Assembly: GCA_040510375.1 (NCBI GenBank)
Contig: JBEVJC010000012.1
Coordinates: 124,001 to 188,000, forward strand
Length of the DNA stretch: 64,000 nt
Source of the DNA: JBEVJC01 sp040510375
Lineage (GTDB): Bacteria > Bacteroidota > Bacteroidia > Chitinophagales > Chitinophagaceae
Direction of reading: 5' to 3'
The stretch's first letter is position 1. The number at the start of each line of letters is the position of its first letter. The notes beneath the pieces were generated by a model that was not told the origin of the DNA, did not search any database, and was given only the letters and a program-made list of their open reading frames with translations. Below, one piece after another: positions 9,095 through 18,095 of this stretch. A program made the translations under genes and the position numbers.

Positions 9095-9404
9095 TACTTG
9101 TGGTTTTACGTCGGGATCAAAGTTAACCAATGGGGGTGAACATAAACTTTGTCAGGTTTCAGGGGCTTTTTGAAATTATTTTAAAAAAAATTACAGGAAT
9201 TTTTTTTGTCCGCTTTCGTTCACCCCACTTATGAACGGCAAGCAAGAACTATGGCCGGTAAAAATTTGGAGGCTTAGTTAACGGCGTTTAACAATGCCAT
9301 CCGTTAGTCACAATTCGCTTGCAGCAGGGTGTAACAAAAAATACTTTCACATCGTCAAACATTCAAACAATAACAATTTAACCAAAATCATAAAAATCAG
9401 AATC
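9095..9404. other. Divergent intergenic region, 310 bp
   Basis: Lies between two divergently transcribed genes. It holds the minus-strand -7 element for the hydrolase and an A/T-rich untranslated stretch before the small exported protein (ATG 9405), with runs such as aacaataacaattta. I see no reading frame, hairpin or riboswitch fold I can support. Confidence 0.5.
9118..9125 (-). promoter_or_regulatory. Bacteroidota -7 element (TAACTTTG)
   Basis: TAnnTTTG match on the minus strand ending 23 bp before the ATG at 9094. It decides the start of the hydrolase, because the alternative ATG at 9130 would lie upstream of transcription. Confidence 0.5.
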
Positions 9405-9839
9405 ATGAAAAAGTTCATCTTAACACTGGCAATCGTAGTATCAGGCCTGTGTTCCTTTGCAGCAGAAAAAGACGTAAACATCTTAGTATTAAAATCATTC
9501 CAGAAAGAGTTTTCGGGTGTTAAAGATGTTCAGTGGACCTCGACCGGTGAAATTTACAAAGCATCGTTTGTTTTCAACAATCAGTATGTATTCGCATTTT
9601 TCGCTCCTCATGGTGAGCTGGTAGGTATAACACGTAATGTGTCTTCACTTGAGTTACCTGTTACCTTACAGGCAAGCCTGAAAAAAGAACATTCCGGATA
9701 CTGGATCAGCAGCTTGTTTGAAGTCAGCAACTCTGAAGGAACCCGTTATTTTATCACGATTGAAAATGCGGATACAAAAGTGGTCCTTAGTTCTGGCGGT
9801 TCGAGCTGGAAATTATACAAAAAGGCTTCCAAGATCTGA
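9405..9839 (+). CDS. Small exported protein of unknown function
   Basis: A 144-residue protein. The start is the ATG giving MKKFILTLAIVVSGLCSFAA, a clear signal peptide; reading further upstream adds 37 residues of low-complexity Asn/Lys sequence typical of untranslated AT-rich DNA. The mature part contains LKSFQKEFSGVKDVQWTS and a later YKASFVFNNQYVFAFF segment, a pattern seen in small PepSY-like periplasmic proteins of Bacteroidota (inference, weak). It is a single-gene unit followed by a strong terminator. Function not recognised. Confidence 0.7.
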   Translation: MKKFILTLAIVVSGLCSFAAEKDVNILVLKSFQKEFSGVKDVQWTSTGEIYKASFVFNNQYVFAFFAPHGELVGITRNVSSLELPVTLQASLKKEHSGYWISSLFEVSNSEGTRYFITIENADTKVVLSSGGSSWKLYKKASKI

Positions 9840-9885
9840 TCTTCAGATCAGCTCAATAATAGTTTTTTGGTGTGTGGTAAAACAA

Positions 9886-9923
9886 CTCCCCTGCTTTCTT
9901 TCTAGTTAGCGGGGATTTTTTTT
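9886..9923 (+). terminator. Rho-independent terminator
   Basis: A GC-rich stem (ccccTgct at 9888-9895 pairing with agcgggg at 9908-9914, one bulged T) is followed by eight T residues. It closes the small exported-protein gene. Confidence 0.85.
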
Positions 9924-9934
9924 GCGCAAACCTG

Positions 9935-9942
9935 TAATTTTG
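9935..9942 (+). promoter_or_regulatory. Bacteroidota -7 element (TAATTTTG)
   Basis: TAnnTTTG match 62 bp upstream of the deoxyhypusine-synthase-like gene and just after the preceding terminator. I see no correctly spaced TTTG -33 element. Confidence 0.45.
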
Positions 9943-10004
9943 CCCCCTTACCGTATGGTCTCGCCTTTTTGCGATAGGAAAGCGGTTTTGTAAAAAATTT
10001 AAAG

Positions 10005-10979
10005 ATGAACAAAGGGCCTGTTTCAAAATTCGTAGAACACCACTACCGGCATTTTAATGCAGCTGCATTGGTTGATGCCGCAAAGGGTTACGAAACCCAC
10101 CTGCTGGAAGGAGGAAAAATGCTGGTATCACTGGCAGGTGCCATGAGTACTGCTGAACTGGGAATTTCGCTTGCAGAAATGATCCGGCAGGACAAGATTG
10201 CCATCATCAGTTGCACCGGTGCAAACCTGGAAGAAGATGTTATGAATCTTGTGGCACATTCACATTATAAAAGGGTTCCCAATTACCGCGACCTTACCCC
10301 ACAGGACGAATGGGACCTGCTGGAAAATCATTACAACAGGGTAACTGATACCTGTATTCCGGAAGAAGAAGCGTTTCGCCGTTTACAGAAACACCTGGTA
10401 AAACAATGGAAGAATGCAGAAGCTGCGGGTGAGCGTTTTTTCCCGCATGAGTTTTTATATAAGACCGTACTCAGCGGTGAACTTGAACAATACTATGAGA
10501 TCGATCCGAAGGATAGCTGGATAGTTGCGGCTGCAAAGAAAAATATTCCGATTGTAGTTCCGGGCTGGGAAGACAGTACTACCGGTAATATTTTCGCCAG
10601 TTATGTAATCAAGGGTGAATTGCAGGCAAGCACGGTTAAAAGCGGCATTGAATATATGGTCTGGCTTACCGAGTGGTACCGGGCAAATTCATCGGGTAAG
10701 GGTGTTGGATTTTTCCAGGTAGGTGGTGGAATTGCGGGTGATTTCCCGATCTGTGTAGTACCGATGATGTACCAGGATCTTGAATGGCATGATGTTCCGT
10801 TCTGGAGTTATTTCTGCCAGATAAGCGACAGCACTACTTCGTACGGTTCCTACTCTGGTGCAGTACCAAATGAAAAAATCACCTGGGGTAAACTGGATAT
10901 CAATACTCCCAAGTATATAGTGGAAAGTGATGCTACCATCGTAGTGCCATTGATCTTCGCGTGGATCCTTGGCTGGTAA
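10005..10979 (+). CDS. Deoxyhypusine synthase-like protein
   Basis: A 324-residue NAD-dependent enzyme of the deoxyhypusine synthase family. It has the N-terminal GYETHLLEGGKMLVSLAGAMS region, an SCTGANLEEDVM motif (69-80), a GWEDSTTGN motif (187-195) and the lysine that carries the aminobutyl intermediate in the eukaryotic enzyme, here K296 in the ITWGKLD segment. The family Gly-rich motif reads VGGGIAGDFP (239-248), without the His pair found in true eukaryotic deoxyhypusine synthases. Bacteria lack eIF5A, so the substrate is probably a free polyamine or guanidino compound (homospermidine-like or agmatine-derived products are known or proposed for bacterial members). It is a single-gene unit, with its own promoter and a terminator shared with the convergent peptidase gene. 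Confidence 0.85.
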   Translation: MNKGPVSKFVEHHYRHFNAAALVDAAKGYETHLLEGGKMLVSLAGAMSTAELGISLAEMIRQDKIAIISCTGANLEEDVMNLVAHSHYKRVPNYRDLTPQDEWDLLENHYNRVTDTCIPEEEAFRRLQKHLVKQWKNAEAAGERFFPHEFLYKTVLSGELEQYYEIDPKDSWIVAAAKKNIPIVVPGWEDSTTGNIFASYVIKGELQASTVKSGIEYMVWLTEWYRANSSGKGVGFFQVGGGIAGDFPICVVPMMYQDLEWHDVPFWSYFCQISDSTTSYGSYSGAVPNEKITWGKLDINTPKYIVESDATIVVPLIFAWILGW

Positions 10980-11000
10980 CTAATGAAGTTGGTATAAATA

Positions 11001-11039
11001 AAAAGCGGCTGCATCATTTCCTGATACAGCCGCTTTTTT
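11001..11039. terminator. Bidirectional terminator
   Basis: The stem AAAGCGGCTG / CAGCCGCTTT with a 15-nt loop has A residues on one side and T residues on the other. It lies between the convergent deoxyhypusine-synthase-like and M28 peptidase genes and can serve both. Confidence 0.9.
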
Positions 11040-11057
11040 ATTTGGTCCTTTCGTACC

Positions 11058-12587
11058 TTATGGCTTTTCCAATTTCAAATCCCTTTTTAACATCTGGTCG
11101 CGATTGGCAATTTCCCATGCTGTATAAAACACCAGTTGTCCGCGTTTCGCCATTAATTTATAATTGATCTTGTCAGGCGTATCGGTTACCTGGTGATAAT
11201 CGGCGTGAACACCATTGAAGTAGAAGATAACAGGCACTCCCTTTTCGGCGAAGTTGTAATGATCGCTCCGGTAGTAGAACCTGTTCTGGTCTTTGGGATC
11301 ATTGTATTTCCTGTCGAGGTTCATCTTCATGTATTTTTTATTCACCGTTTCGGTAATCGGCGTAAGGTCGGTGCTGAGTTTATCATCACCGATTATATAT
11401 ACATAGTTGGAAGAGTCCTTGTCTTTCTGGAAGTCCACTCCAATACGTCCGATCATATCGATATTGAGATCGGCGCTTGTTTTTTCCAATGGAAACAATG
11501 GATGGTTGGCATAGTATTCCGAACCCCACAGTCCTTTCTCTTCACCACTTACGGTCATGAATACGATTGTCCTGCGTGGACCTTTACCCGCTGCTTTTGC
11601 TTTTGAAAAAGCTTCAGCCAGTTCCAGGATACCCGTGGTTCCGCTGCCATCATCATCGGCCCCATAAAAAATGGCTCCGTCGGCACGTTTACCAACATGG
11701 TCGTAATGGGAAGTAAGTAACAGGTATTCATCTTTTTTATCGGTTCCTTCCATCACAGCAATCACGTTTGATGCTGAATCGATGATTGTGCGGGTAAAGT
11801 ATCCGAGGTCGATATCCGCTTTATAGATTTTAGCTGAAAGGGGAGAAGTCTTCATTGTTTCCAATACATTCTTTCCGTCGCTGCCCATGATGGACGCTGC
11901 AACATTTTGCGAAACGGTGAATGTTTGTGGGTAAACAGATTCTGCATAACCATGGATGGTAGTGTTACCAGCTGCGCCTGCCAGGGTTTTACGTGGATAG
12001 TTGGCGAATACGAACATTACAGCAGCTGCCCCGTGTTCACGTGCCCTGTTGATTTTTGAGAATGAGTTGGCTGGTGAGTTCATACCGGTGCCTGCTTTGT
12101 AACCGGCGGGTGCGCCCTCCAGCAGGAGAACGAGTTTGCCTTTTACATCAAGGTCTTTGTACACGTCGGTTGTTGAATCGACAATTCCATATCCGGCGAA
12201 TACCACTTCGGAGAAGCGATAGGCAAACGTATGGTTGATATTGATATTTGGCTGGAAGTCGATGCTCAGGTCAAATGATTTACCATTTACTTTCAGGTAA
12301 GTGGAAGTCATTGAATCACGATAGATCGGATAGTACTGGCGATAGCTTTCACCGTTACCTGGTGTAAGTCCGAGCGACCTGAATTTGTTCTCGATATAGG
12401 AGGCCGCTTTTTCCAGACCCGGTGATGGGGTATCCCTGCCTTCCATTTCTTTGGACGCAATGGTATACAGGTGTTTTTGCATGTCGTCTGCAGTGATACT
12501 GCCGGCGAATGTGGCGGGATTGCTTTTCTTCTGGGCAGAGGCAAACGTACAGGCACCCAGCAGAAGGGGTAAAATGATACTTCTCAT
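11058..12587 (-). CDS. Secreted M28-family zinc peptidase with PA domain
   Basis: A 509-residue exported protein with a signal peptide (MRSIILPLLLGACTFASAQ). A protease-associated region follows at about 60-250, including FAGYGIVD, LVLLLEGAP and HGAAAVMFVF. The M28 aminopeptidase domain then shows the di-zinc ligands: SHYDHVG (His), YGADDDGSGT (bridging Asp), SGEEKGLWGS (Glu pair), LNIDMIGR (Asp) and SDHYNF (His). The family removes N-terminal residues from peptides in the periplasm or outside the cell. It is transcribed away from tatC and converges on the deoxyhypusine-like gene, sharing its terminator. Confidence 0.92.
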   Translation of the reverse strand: MRSIILPLLLGACTFASAQKKSNPATFAGSITADDMQKHLYTIASKEMEGRDTPSPGLEKAASYIENKFRSLGLTPGNGESYRQYYPIYRDSMTSTYLKVNGKSFDLSIDFQPNININHTFAYRFSEVVFAGYGIVDSTTDVYKDLDVKGKLVLLLEGAPAGYKAGTGMNSPANSFSKINRAREHGAAAVMFVFANYPRKTLAGAAGNTTIHGYAESVYPQTFTVSQNVAASIMGSDGKNVLETMKTSPLSAKIYKADIDLGYFTRTIIDSASNVIAVMEGTDKKDEYLLLTSHYDHVGKRADGAIFYGADDDGSGTTGILELAEAFSKAKAAGKGPRRTIVFMTVSGEEKGLWGSEYYANHPLFPLEKTSADLNIDMIGRIGVDFQKDKDSSNYVYIIGDDKLSTDLTPITETVNKKYMKMNLDRKYNDPKDQNRFYYRSDHYNFAEKGVPVIFYFNGVHADYHQVTDTPDKINYKLMAKRGQLVFYTAWEIANRDQMLKRDLKLEKP

Positions 12588-12664
12588 GTTTATTTTTTTG
12601 GGATATCAAAAACGTGTGACAAAATAAGGACGACGATTAAAAGATGTTCAAAGCATCCATTGAT

Positions 12665-13525
12665 TTAACTCCATATTTGCGGATCTTTTTTCGCCTGGTT
12701 CTTATTGACCCTGGTAGCCACTATAATACTTGCTTCAAACAGCAGGTACAATGGAATGGTTACGATGGTCAGGCTGAACGGGTCGGTGGACGGTGTAATA
12801 ACCGCTGCTGCAATGATGATGATCACGAAAGCGTGACGACGGTATTTGCGCAGGAATTTACCGGTAACCAGGCCAATCTTTGCCAGCACCATTACCAGGA
12901 GGGGTAACTGGAAAAGCAGTCCGATACCAACCGTGGTATAGATCAGGTTCTCCATATAATCGGAGAAGGTGGGCATGATCTCGATCCGGGCACTCATTTT
13001 ATAGTTAAAGTAAAAATTGACCATGAATGGTGTCAGGATAAAATAACCGAAGGCCACCCCTGCGAAAAAAAGAAGGGATACCCAGAAGATCACACCGCGG
13101 GTGTTCTTTGTTTCCTTATCGGACAATGCGGGTTTGACAAAACGCCAGAATTCCCAGAAAATATAGGGGAAGGCCAGGATGAAACCGCCGATAAAGGCTA
13201 CAGTAAACGAGGCGATGAACTGGCCGGTCATGGATGTTTCGATCAGCCTTGCCTGCACCGGTGGAAAACAAAGTGCATCACCGATGCCAATACTTCTTCC
13301 GATGGAGCAAAGCCATTTTGCCGAAACGAAGTCGGCGTCCATTGGACCAAGAAGGATTTTGTCCACTACATAATCCGAATATATGAAAATGAAAATGGCG
13401 CAGACCACAACTGCGATTACCATTCTGATAAGGTGCCAGCGAAGTTCCTCGAGGTGATCGATGAACGACATTTCAGTGGCAAGTTCTTTTTTGTTTCTGC
13501 GATTAAAAAAATCCATTAAAGCCAT
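12665..13525 (-). CDS. tatC: Twin-arginine translocase subunit TatC
   Basis: A 286-residue polytopic inner-membrane protein and the signal-peptide receptor of the Tat export system. The N-terminal MSFIDHLEELRWHLI motif, which contains the conserved twin-arginine-binding glutamates, is unmistakable. Six membrane segments can be drawn; the FPYIFWEFWRFVKPAL motif lies after TM2 and GFILTP-like FGYFILTPFMVNFY after TM3. Compared with E. coli TatC there is an insertion of about 40 residues between TM1 and TM2 containing two Cys (CSIGRSIGIGDALC), as commonly seen in Bacteroidota. No tatA is adjacent. The CNNM gene lies 22 bp upstream on the same strand. Confidence 0.95.
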   Translation of the reverse strand: MALMDFFNRRNKKELATEMSFIDHLEELRWHLIRMVIAVVVCAIFIFIYSDYVVDKILLGPMDADFVSAKWLCSIGRSIGIGDALCFPPVQARLIETSMTGQFIASFTVAFIGGFILAFPYIFWEFWRFVKPALSDKETKNTRGVIFWVSLLFFAGVAFGYFILTPFMVNFYFNYKMSARIEIMPTFSDYMENLIYTTVGIGLLFQLPLLVMVLAKIGLVTGKFLRKYRRHAFVIIIIAAAVITPSTDPFSLTIVTIPLYLLFEASIIVATRVNKNQAKKDPQIWS

Positions 13526-13547
13526 CGATCCAATGTATTAGGGAACG

Positions 13548-14795
13548 TTATTTTAATTTTTTCATTTTCACCATTTCGATGCGGGTATCGCTTACACTGA
13601 TTACATCAAATTCAAAGTCATCGATGATGATCCGTTCCTTTTGCAGGGGGATCGTTTCATGGAAATTGATGATGTAACCGGAAAGTGTTTCGGAATCGTT
13701 GTCGGGAAAATCGAAACCATATTTTTCTTCTAAATAATCCAATTCAAGCCGGCCGGAGAAAATGTATTCATTCTCCGCAATTTGTTTCTCCACAAATTTT
13801 TCGCGGTCATATTCATCCTGGATCTCCCCGAAGAGTTCTTCAAGGATATCTTCCATGGTGATAATACCGGCGGTTCCGCCAAACTCATCCACCACCCAGG
13901 CGATGCTCTTGCGTTCGCTGCTGAACTTGCTGATCAGGTCGGCCGCGCTCATACTGGCCGGAACGGCTGGAATATGAAGGAGGATAGAACTGATTGACTC
14001 CGGATTGCGGAACAGATCCAGCTGGTGAATATAACCAATGATATGGTCAATATTATTGTCATATACGACAAGCTTGCTGAGTTTGGTTTCCACAAACTTG
14101 TTACGGGTCTCCGCCATGGTTGCGGTATGGCTGATTCCGATGATCTCCTTTCTTGGGATAAGGCATTGCCTGATTTTTACTTTAGGGAATTCCTGGGCAT
14201 TCTCGAGTAACTGGGCGTGTCGGTCCTGTCGGTCCTCATCCAGTGTTTCCTGGAAAAGGTTTTTCAGTTCATTATGGCTCAGGGGTTCCTTGTGTTTGTC
14301 GAGCCGGATGCTGAAGACATATTTAAGGATCCATTCTGCCAGCGCGATCAGTACCTCTGCAACAGGTGAAAACATCTGGTAAAAAACATCAGTAACCCAG
14401 GCGAGGCGGATCAGGAGGATATTACTCTTTGCGCGGAAAATAGCGCGGGGTATGAATTCGGCGAAGATCAGCACTACGAAGGTGGCTATAAAAATCTCGG
14501 CAAAAATATGCAGGATATCCGGTCCGCCTGTATATCGCCACACCGGCTGCATTACCGTATTGATCTGGAGTCCGAAGAAAACAAGGAACACGGTGAAACC
14601 GATCAGGGTAGTCCCGATAAAACTGGCAGGGGTTTCAATGAATTTGGAAAGCAGGTTTCCGGTGGTGCCGCCCTGTTTCTTTTTCAATTCGATGTTCAGC
14701 CTGCTGGCACTATAATAGGCCATTTCAATGCCGGCAAAAAACCCCATTAACAGCAGGGTCATCAGAAACCATGTAAACGTTTTCCATTCGGCCAT
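13548..14795 (-). CDS. CNNM/CBS-pair membrane protein (CorC/HlyC-type, hemolysin family)
   Basis: A 415-residue protein in the standard family order: CNNM transmembrane domain (about 1-175, four hydrophobic segments, with FFAGIEMAYYSASRL near the start), a CBS pair (about 190-310, including IPRKEIIGISHTATMAET and VVDEFGGTAGIITMEDILEELFGEIQDE) and the C-terminal CorC_HlyC transporter-associated domain (about 330-415, with SGRLELDYLEEKYG). Members are linked to magnesium/cobalt efflux or homeostasis, and the Bacteroidota gliding protein GldE belongs to the same superfamily; I cannot tell which role applies here. It precedes tatC on the same strand. Confidence 0.9.
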   Translation of the reverse strand: MAEWKTFTWFLMTLLLMGFFAGIEMAYYSASRLNIELKKKQGGTTGNLLSKFIETPASFIGTTLIGFTVFLVFFGLQINTVMQPVWRYTGGPDILHIFAEIFIATFVVLIFAEFIPRAIFRAKSNILLIRLAWVTDVFYQMFSPVAEVLIALAEWILKYVFSIRLDKHKEPLSHNELKNLFQETLDEDRQDRHAQLLENAQEFPKVKIRQCLIPRKEIIGISHTATMAETRNKFVETKLSKLVVYDNNIDHIIGYIHQLDLFRNPESISSILLHIPAVPASMSAADLISKFSSERKSIAWVVDEFGGTAGIITMEDILEELFGEIQDEYDREKFVEKQIAENEYIFSGRLELDYLEEKYGFDFPDNDSETLSGYIINFHETIPLQKERIIIDDFEFDVISVSDTRIEMVKMKKLK

Positions 14796-14844
14796 GGCGC
14801 GAAGATAATGCAGAGATTCGGAGTGAGGCCGGTGTCAGTATGTT

Positions 14845-15423
14845 TTAGCTGATACCGATCAGTTTTTTAACGATGACGGCCGCTTTTTCGCAGGCCTTTT
14901 CCAGGTTATCGTTGACAATCACCTCATTGAAATGGTCTTTGAAGGAGATTTCGTAAGATGCCTTATTCACCCTTGCCCTAAGGGTTTCCTCTGTTTCGGT
15001 ACCTCTTGACTCAAGGCGGCGTTTCAGTTCGTCTACCGAAGGGGGTTCAATAAACAGGGACGTCGAGGTTTTTGGGTATTGCTGCTGCACATGGATAGCA
15101 CCTTTCACGTCGATATCCAGCAGGGGCAGCTGGTCATTATCCCAGATGCGTTGCAATTCCTGTTTCAGAGTGCCGTAATATTTTCCCTCATACACCATTT
15201 CCCACTCAATGAATTCGTTTTGCTGGATGCGGTTCTGGAAATCTTCTGCACTGAGGAAATAATAATCCTTTCCATCCACTTCATAATAACGGGGCGGGCG
15301 CGTTGCGGCGGAAACCGAGAAGGCGAGGGTTGGGAATCTGGACAAAAGGTAACGGGTGATCGAGGTTTTTCCGGCGCCCGAGGGGGCGGTAATGATAATG
15401 ATTCTATCCTGGTATAAAGCCAT
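14845..15423 (-). CDS. gmk: Guanylate kinase
   Basis: A 192-residue cytoplasmic kinase that converts GMP and ATP to GDP and ADP. The start is set at the ATG giving MALYQDRIIIITAPSGAGKTS, where the P-loop APSGAGKTS lies at the usual distance from the N-terminus; an upstream alternative adds only eight residues. Further family motifs are the GMP-binding SAATRPPRYYEVDGKDYYF, EFIEWEMVYEGKYYGT and LLDIDVKGA. Length is normal. It lies 50 bp downstream of a stem-loop separating it from the GLPGLI gene. Confidence 0.95.
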   Translation of the reverse strand: MALYQDRIIIITAPSGAGKTSITRYLLSRFPTLAFSVSAATRPPRYYEVDGKDYYFLSAEDFQNRIQQNEFIEWEMVYEGKYYGTLKQELQRIWDNDQLPLLDIDVKGAIHVQQQYPKTSTSLFIEPPSVDELKRRLESRGTETEETLRARVNKASYEISFKDHFNEVIVNDNLEKACEKAAVIVKKLIGIS

Positions 15424-15456
15424 CCGCAAAGAAAAATGAAAATGCACAAATTCAAT

Positions 15457-15497
15457 GAAAAATTTAAAGGGACGTCGGATGTCCCTTTAAATTTTTC
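15457..15497 (-). terminator. Perfect 17-bp inverted repeat, probable terminator
   Basis: Positions 15457-15473 and 15481-15497 are perfect reverse complements around a 7-base loop. On the minus strand the distal arm ends in AAATTTTTC. It lies 49 bp past the stop of the GLPGLI gene and before guanylate kinase. A terminator is most likely, though the T run is inside the stem. Confidence 0.65.
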
Positions 15498-15545
15498 AAG
15501 TCATTCGCTGTTGTAAGATGGTATGAAAAATCTCCTGTCCGGATA

Positions 15546-16337
15546 TTATTGGGTGATCATAAACCGTACGTTACCTCCGGGTCCGCTGTTGGTTTGCTGC
15601 ATCTGTTCCATAAGTTTATCACGTTCCTTTACAAAATCGGCCGAACTTATTTTTTTTCCTTTCGTGGGTTCCTTCAGCATTTGCATATCAGGTTTTGCCG
15701 AGATCTCCACTGCGGTGTACAATACTTTGCCGGAGCGGCTGCTCAGTTCAAGGATCAGGCCTGGCAACTGTCCCTGGATTTCGGGTCCAACGGATACCGG
15801 AATATCACTGGTGAACCATGCTACGCTTTGTGAGGTATCGGGACTTTCTTTTCTTTCCAGTCGGCCATTGTCCATCGATGTGGTAAAACGCCTGGAGACA
15901 ACAGTGGAGATTGCTTTCCGGCAGGAATGCCCCAGGATGGTTTTTGTTTCGTCGGTAAGTTTCCAGTTGCCCTTTTGTATACTGTCACTGACGAGGTAGT
16001 TTTTTCCTCCGAGCTCCGACTGGCGGAGCCTGCGGGACGTTGACATGTCGAACCAGTTAAGTTCATCACTTCCGGCAATCCGGAGTACCAGTCCGCCGCC
16101 CCTGTTTTCTTCCGGCTCAATTTCCTCGACCTGTTTCCAGGAAGCAATATTACCTGTAAAGTTCAGTTCGAAATTGTCGGTCCTGGTTGTTGGCAGTGCA
16201 TTCGCCATTTCAGGATTACCCGGCAGGGAAATATTTAATTCAAGTGTTCGCTGGAAGATCACCCTTCCTTCTTTCTGTTGTGCTGAAGTTGTGAGAGAAA
16301 TCAGTACGGTGCCCGTGATAATAGCTGTCTTTATCAT
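15546..16337 (-). CDS. GLPGLI-family secreted protein
   Basis: A 263-residue exported protein. The signal peptide (MIKTAIITGTVLISLTTSA) is followed by a beta-rich domain. The family-naming motif appears as GQLPGLILELS near residue 188, preceded by VAWFTSDIPVSVGPE. Typical upstream landmarks are the single Cys in ILGHSCRKA near 136 and the paired beta segments around 100. GLPGLI proteins are restricted to Bacteroidota and have no known function. A -7 element lies just upstream, facing away from the divergent histidine kinase gene. Confidence 0.88.
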   Translation of the reverse strand: MIKTAIITGTVLISLTTSAQQKEGRVIFQRTLELNISLPGNPEMANALPTTRTDNFELNFTGNIASWKQVEEIEPEENRGGGLVLRIAGSDELNWFDMSTSRRLRQSELGGKNYLVSDSIQKGNWKLTDETKTILGHSCRKAISTVVSRRFTTSMDNGRLERKESPDTSQSVAWFTSDIPVSVGPEIQGQLPGLILELSSRSGKVLYTAVEISAKPDMQMLKEPTKGKKISSADFVKERDKLMEQMQQTNSGPGGNVRFMITQ

Positions 16338-16353
16338 GATAAAATCGTTTCAC

Positions 16354-16361
16354 CAAAACTA
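16354..16361 (-). promoter_or_regulatory. Bacteroidota -7 element (TAGTTTTG)
   Basis: TAnnTTTG match on the minus strand, 16 bp upstream of the GLPGLI start codon. Confidence 0.45.
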
Positions 16362-16448
16362 ATGGGGCAGCAGGAGCAGGGCGGTTAATCAACCTGTGTG
16401 TAAGGTTAATAAAGGTTAAAGCGGGGATAATGGTGCTGGCCGAATAGC

Positions 16449-16456
16449 TACTTTTG
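16449..16456 (+). promoter_or_regulatory. Bacteroidota -7 element (TACTTTTG)
   Basis: TAnnTTTG match ending 2 bp before the first ATG of the histidine kinase gene. It implies a transcript that begins at about the second ATG (16462), so either a leaderless mRNA or a start further in at 16486. Confidence 0.4.
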
Positions 16457-16458
16457 CC

Positions 16459-18093
16459 ATGATGGTTAAAGGAGCAGCAAATAAAATGGAGGGGAATAAA
16501 AAGCGGGAGGCCGGGTCGGGTCGCCGTCAATCTGCCGGCAAGTTACGGGTGCTGACGCCGATGATCATTGCGCTGCTGTTGATTATGGGATTCCAGGTCT
16601 ATTGGCTCAATGATACCTACAAGAGGGAGAAGGTAACGCTGGAAGACAGGACCAGCCTGCTTTTCCGCGACCTGATGAGGGGTCTCCAGGATTCCATACT
16701 CGGGCAGCGGCTTTCGCTTATGAATATCGATACCCATGCAGCCGTAAAGCCGCGCATCAACAAAAAAAACCTGGTATCGGTTCGTATGAAAAATCCCGGT
16801 AACCGGCGTTCAGGTAAAAGAGACAGTTTGTTGTTGAAGCCCGTCAGTCAGCCAGACCCGCAAGGTTACGAAAGCGTGGAAGATGATGGCCGCAGGAATG
16901 TTATAAATATCCTGCGGGTGGCGGCCCAGGGTGATTCAACAGGGACCAGGGCTGACACAAACTTCGTATACATCCGGCCTGGTATGGCCGGAAGAGGGCC
17001 GATGGTCAACATCGATGACTCAGCTGATCCGGGTAAAATCAGGGTGAAATTCAGCACCCTTACCCTGAATGACAACGGTGGCCGGCGGATGGTGATCCGG
17101 CTTGATTCTGTTATAAAAGAAAAGATTCCGGATACGCTGATCCGTACATCATTCCAGGCGGTTCTTGATAAAGAAGATATTAATGTACCGTTTTCTGTTG
17201 TAGAGAAACAAAAGGAATTGTCGACAGAAAATAACCGCTTCAGCGGGGGCGATGGATTGTTCCAGGGGTATAGTATCATCCTGGGTAGCACTTTTCCCTA
17301 CCTGCTTGGGCAGCTGTTTTGGCCAATCGTTTTTTCTGTTTTCCTGGTGGCATTGACGGTGTTTTCTTTTGTGATGATGTACCGTAGCCTGCTGAGACAG
17401 TACCGGCTTTCCCAGATCAGGAACGATCTCATCAGTAATATCACACATGAATTAAAAACGCCGATCGCTACTGTGGGCGTGGCCATTGAAGCATTGAAAA
17501 ACTTCAATGCCATGAACGATACGCGGCGCACGGAAGAATACCTGGATATCTCGCAGCAGGAATTACAAAGGCTGGGACTGCTGGTCGACAAGGTGCTTAA
17601 TTTTTCCATGTTTGAAAACCAGCGTATAGAACTGAAAAAAGAACCATTCGATCTTGAAGTGTTGGTCCGCGAGGTAACAGGGTCATTGCGGTTGCAGCTG
17701 GAGAAACAGCATGCTGTGATTAATTTCCGGTTGGGAAAAGGTATTGTTATTGAAGGCGACAGGTTACACCTGCTGAGCGTTGTGTTTAACCTGCTCGACA
17801 ATGCCTTAAAGTATTCGGGTGAGTCACCTTTAATTGAAATCAGTACAAAGGACCTTGGTAATTCTGTGGAACTGATGATCAAAGACAATGGGATAGGGAT
17901 TCCTGCTGTTTACCGCGATAAGGTTTTTGAAAAATTTTTCCGTGTGCCACAGGGAGCCACCCATAATGCAAAAGGCCATGGTCTCGGATTAAGTTATGTT
18001 GCGCAGGTAGTACAGCAGCACGGAGGTACGATCCAAGTTGAAAGCACCCTGGGCGAGGGCAGTACATTCACCATCATTCTACCAAAAAAATAA
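16459..18093 (+). CDS. Sensor histidine kinase
   Basis: A 544-residue membrane kinase. TM1 lies at about 33-50, then a periplasmic sensor region of roughly 230 residues with no recognised domain, and TM2 at about 283-308. The HisKA dimerisation helix has the phospho-acceptor His330 in NITHELKTPIATVG. The HATPase domain shows the N box (FNLLDNALKYSG), G1 (IKDNGIGIP), F box and G2 (GHGLGLSYV). The start could be 16459, 16462 or 16486 (MEGNKKREAGS); a -7 element abutting 16459 favours one of the later two. It is followed after 2 bp by its response regulator. Confidence 0.92.
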   Translation: MMVKGAANKMEGNKKREAGSGRRQSAGKLRVLTPMIIALLLIMGFQVYWLNDTYKREKVTLEDRTSLLFRDLMRGLQDSILGQRLSLMNIDTHAAVKPRINKKNLVSVRMKNPGNRRSGKRDSLLLKPVSQPDPQGYESVEDDGRRNVINILRVAAQGDSTGTRADTNFVYIRPGMAGRGPMVNIDDSADPGKIRVKFSTLTLNDNGGRRMVIRLDSVIKEKIPDTLIRTSFQAVLDKEDINVPFSVVEKQKELSTENNRFSGGDGLFQGYSIILGSTFPYLLGQLFWPIVFSVFLVALTVFSFVMMYRSLLRQYRLSQIRNDLISNITHELKTPIATVGVAIEALKNFNAMNDTRRTEEYLDISQQELQRLGLLVDKVLNFSMFENQRIELKKEPFDLEVLVREVTGSLRLQLEKQHAVINFRLGKGIVIEGDRLHLLSVVFNLLDNALKYSGESPLIEISTKDLGNSVELMIKDNGIGIPAVYRDKVFEKFFRVPQGATHNAKGHGLGLSYVAQVVQQHGGTIQVESTLGEGSTFTIILPKK

Positions 18094-18095
18094 GT

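Noticed and set aside
15523..15999. A 158-residue plus-strand frame
   Set aside because: Antisense to the GLPGLI-family gene, whose motifs and promoter are clear.
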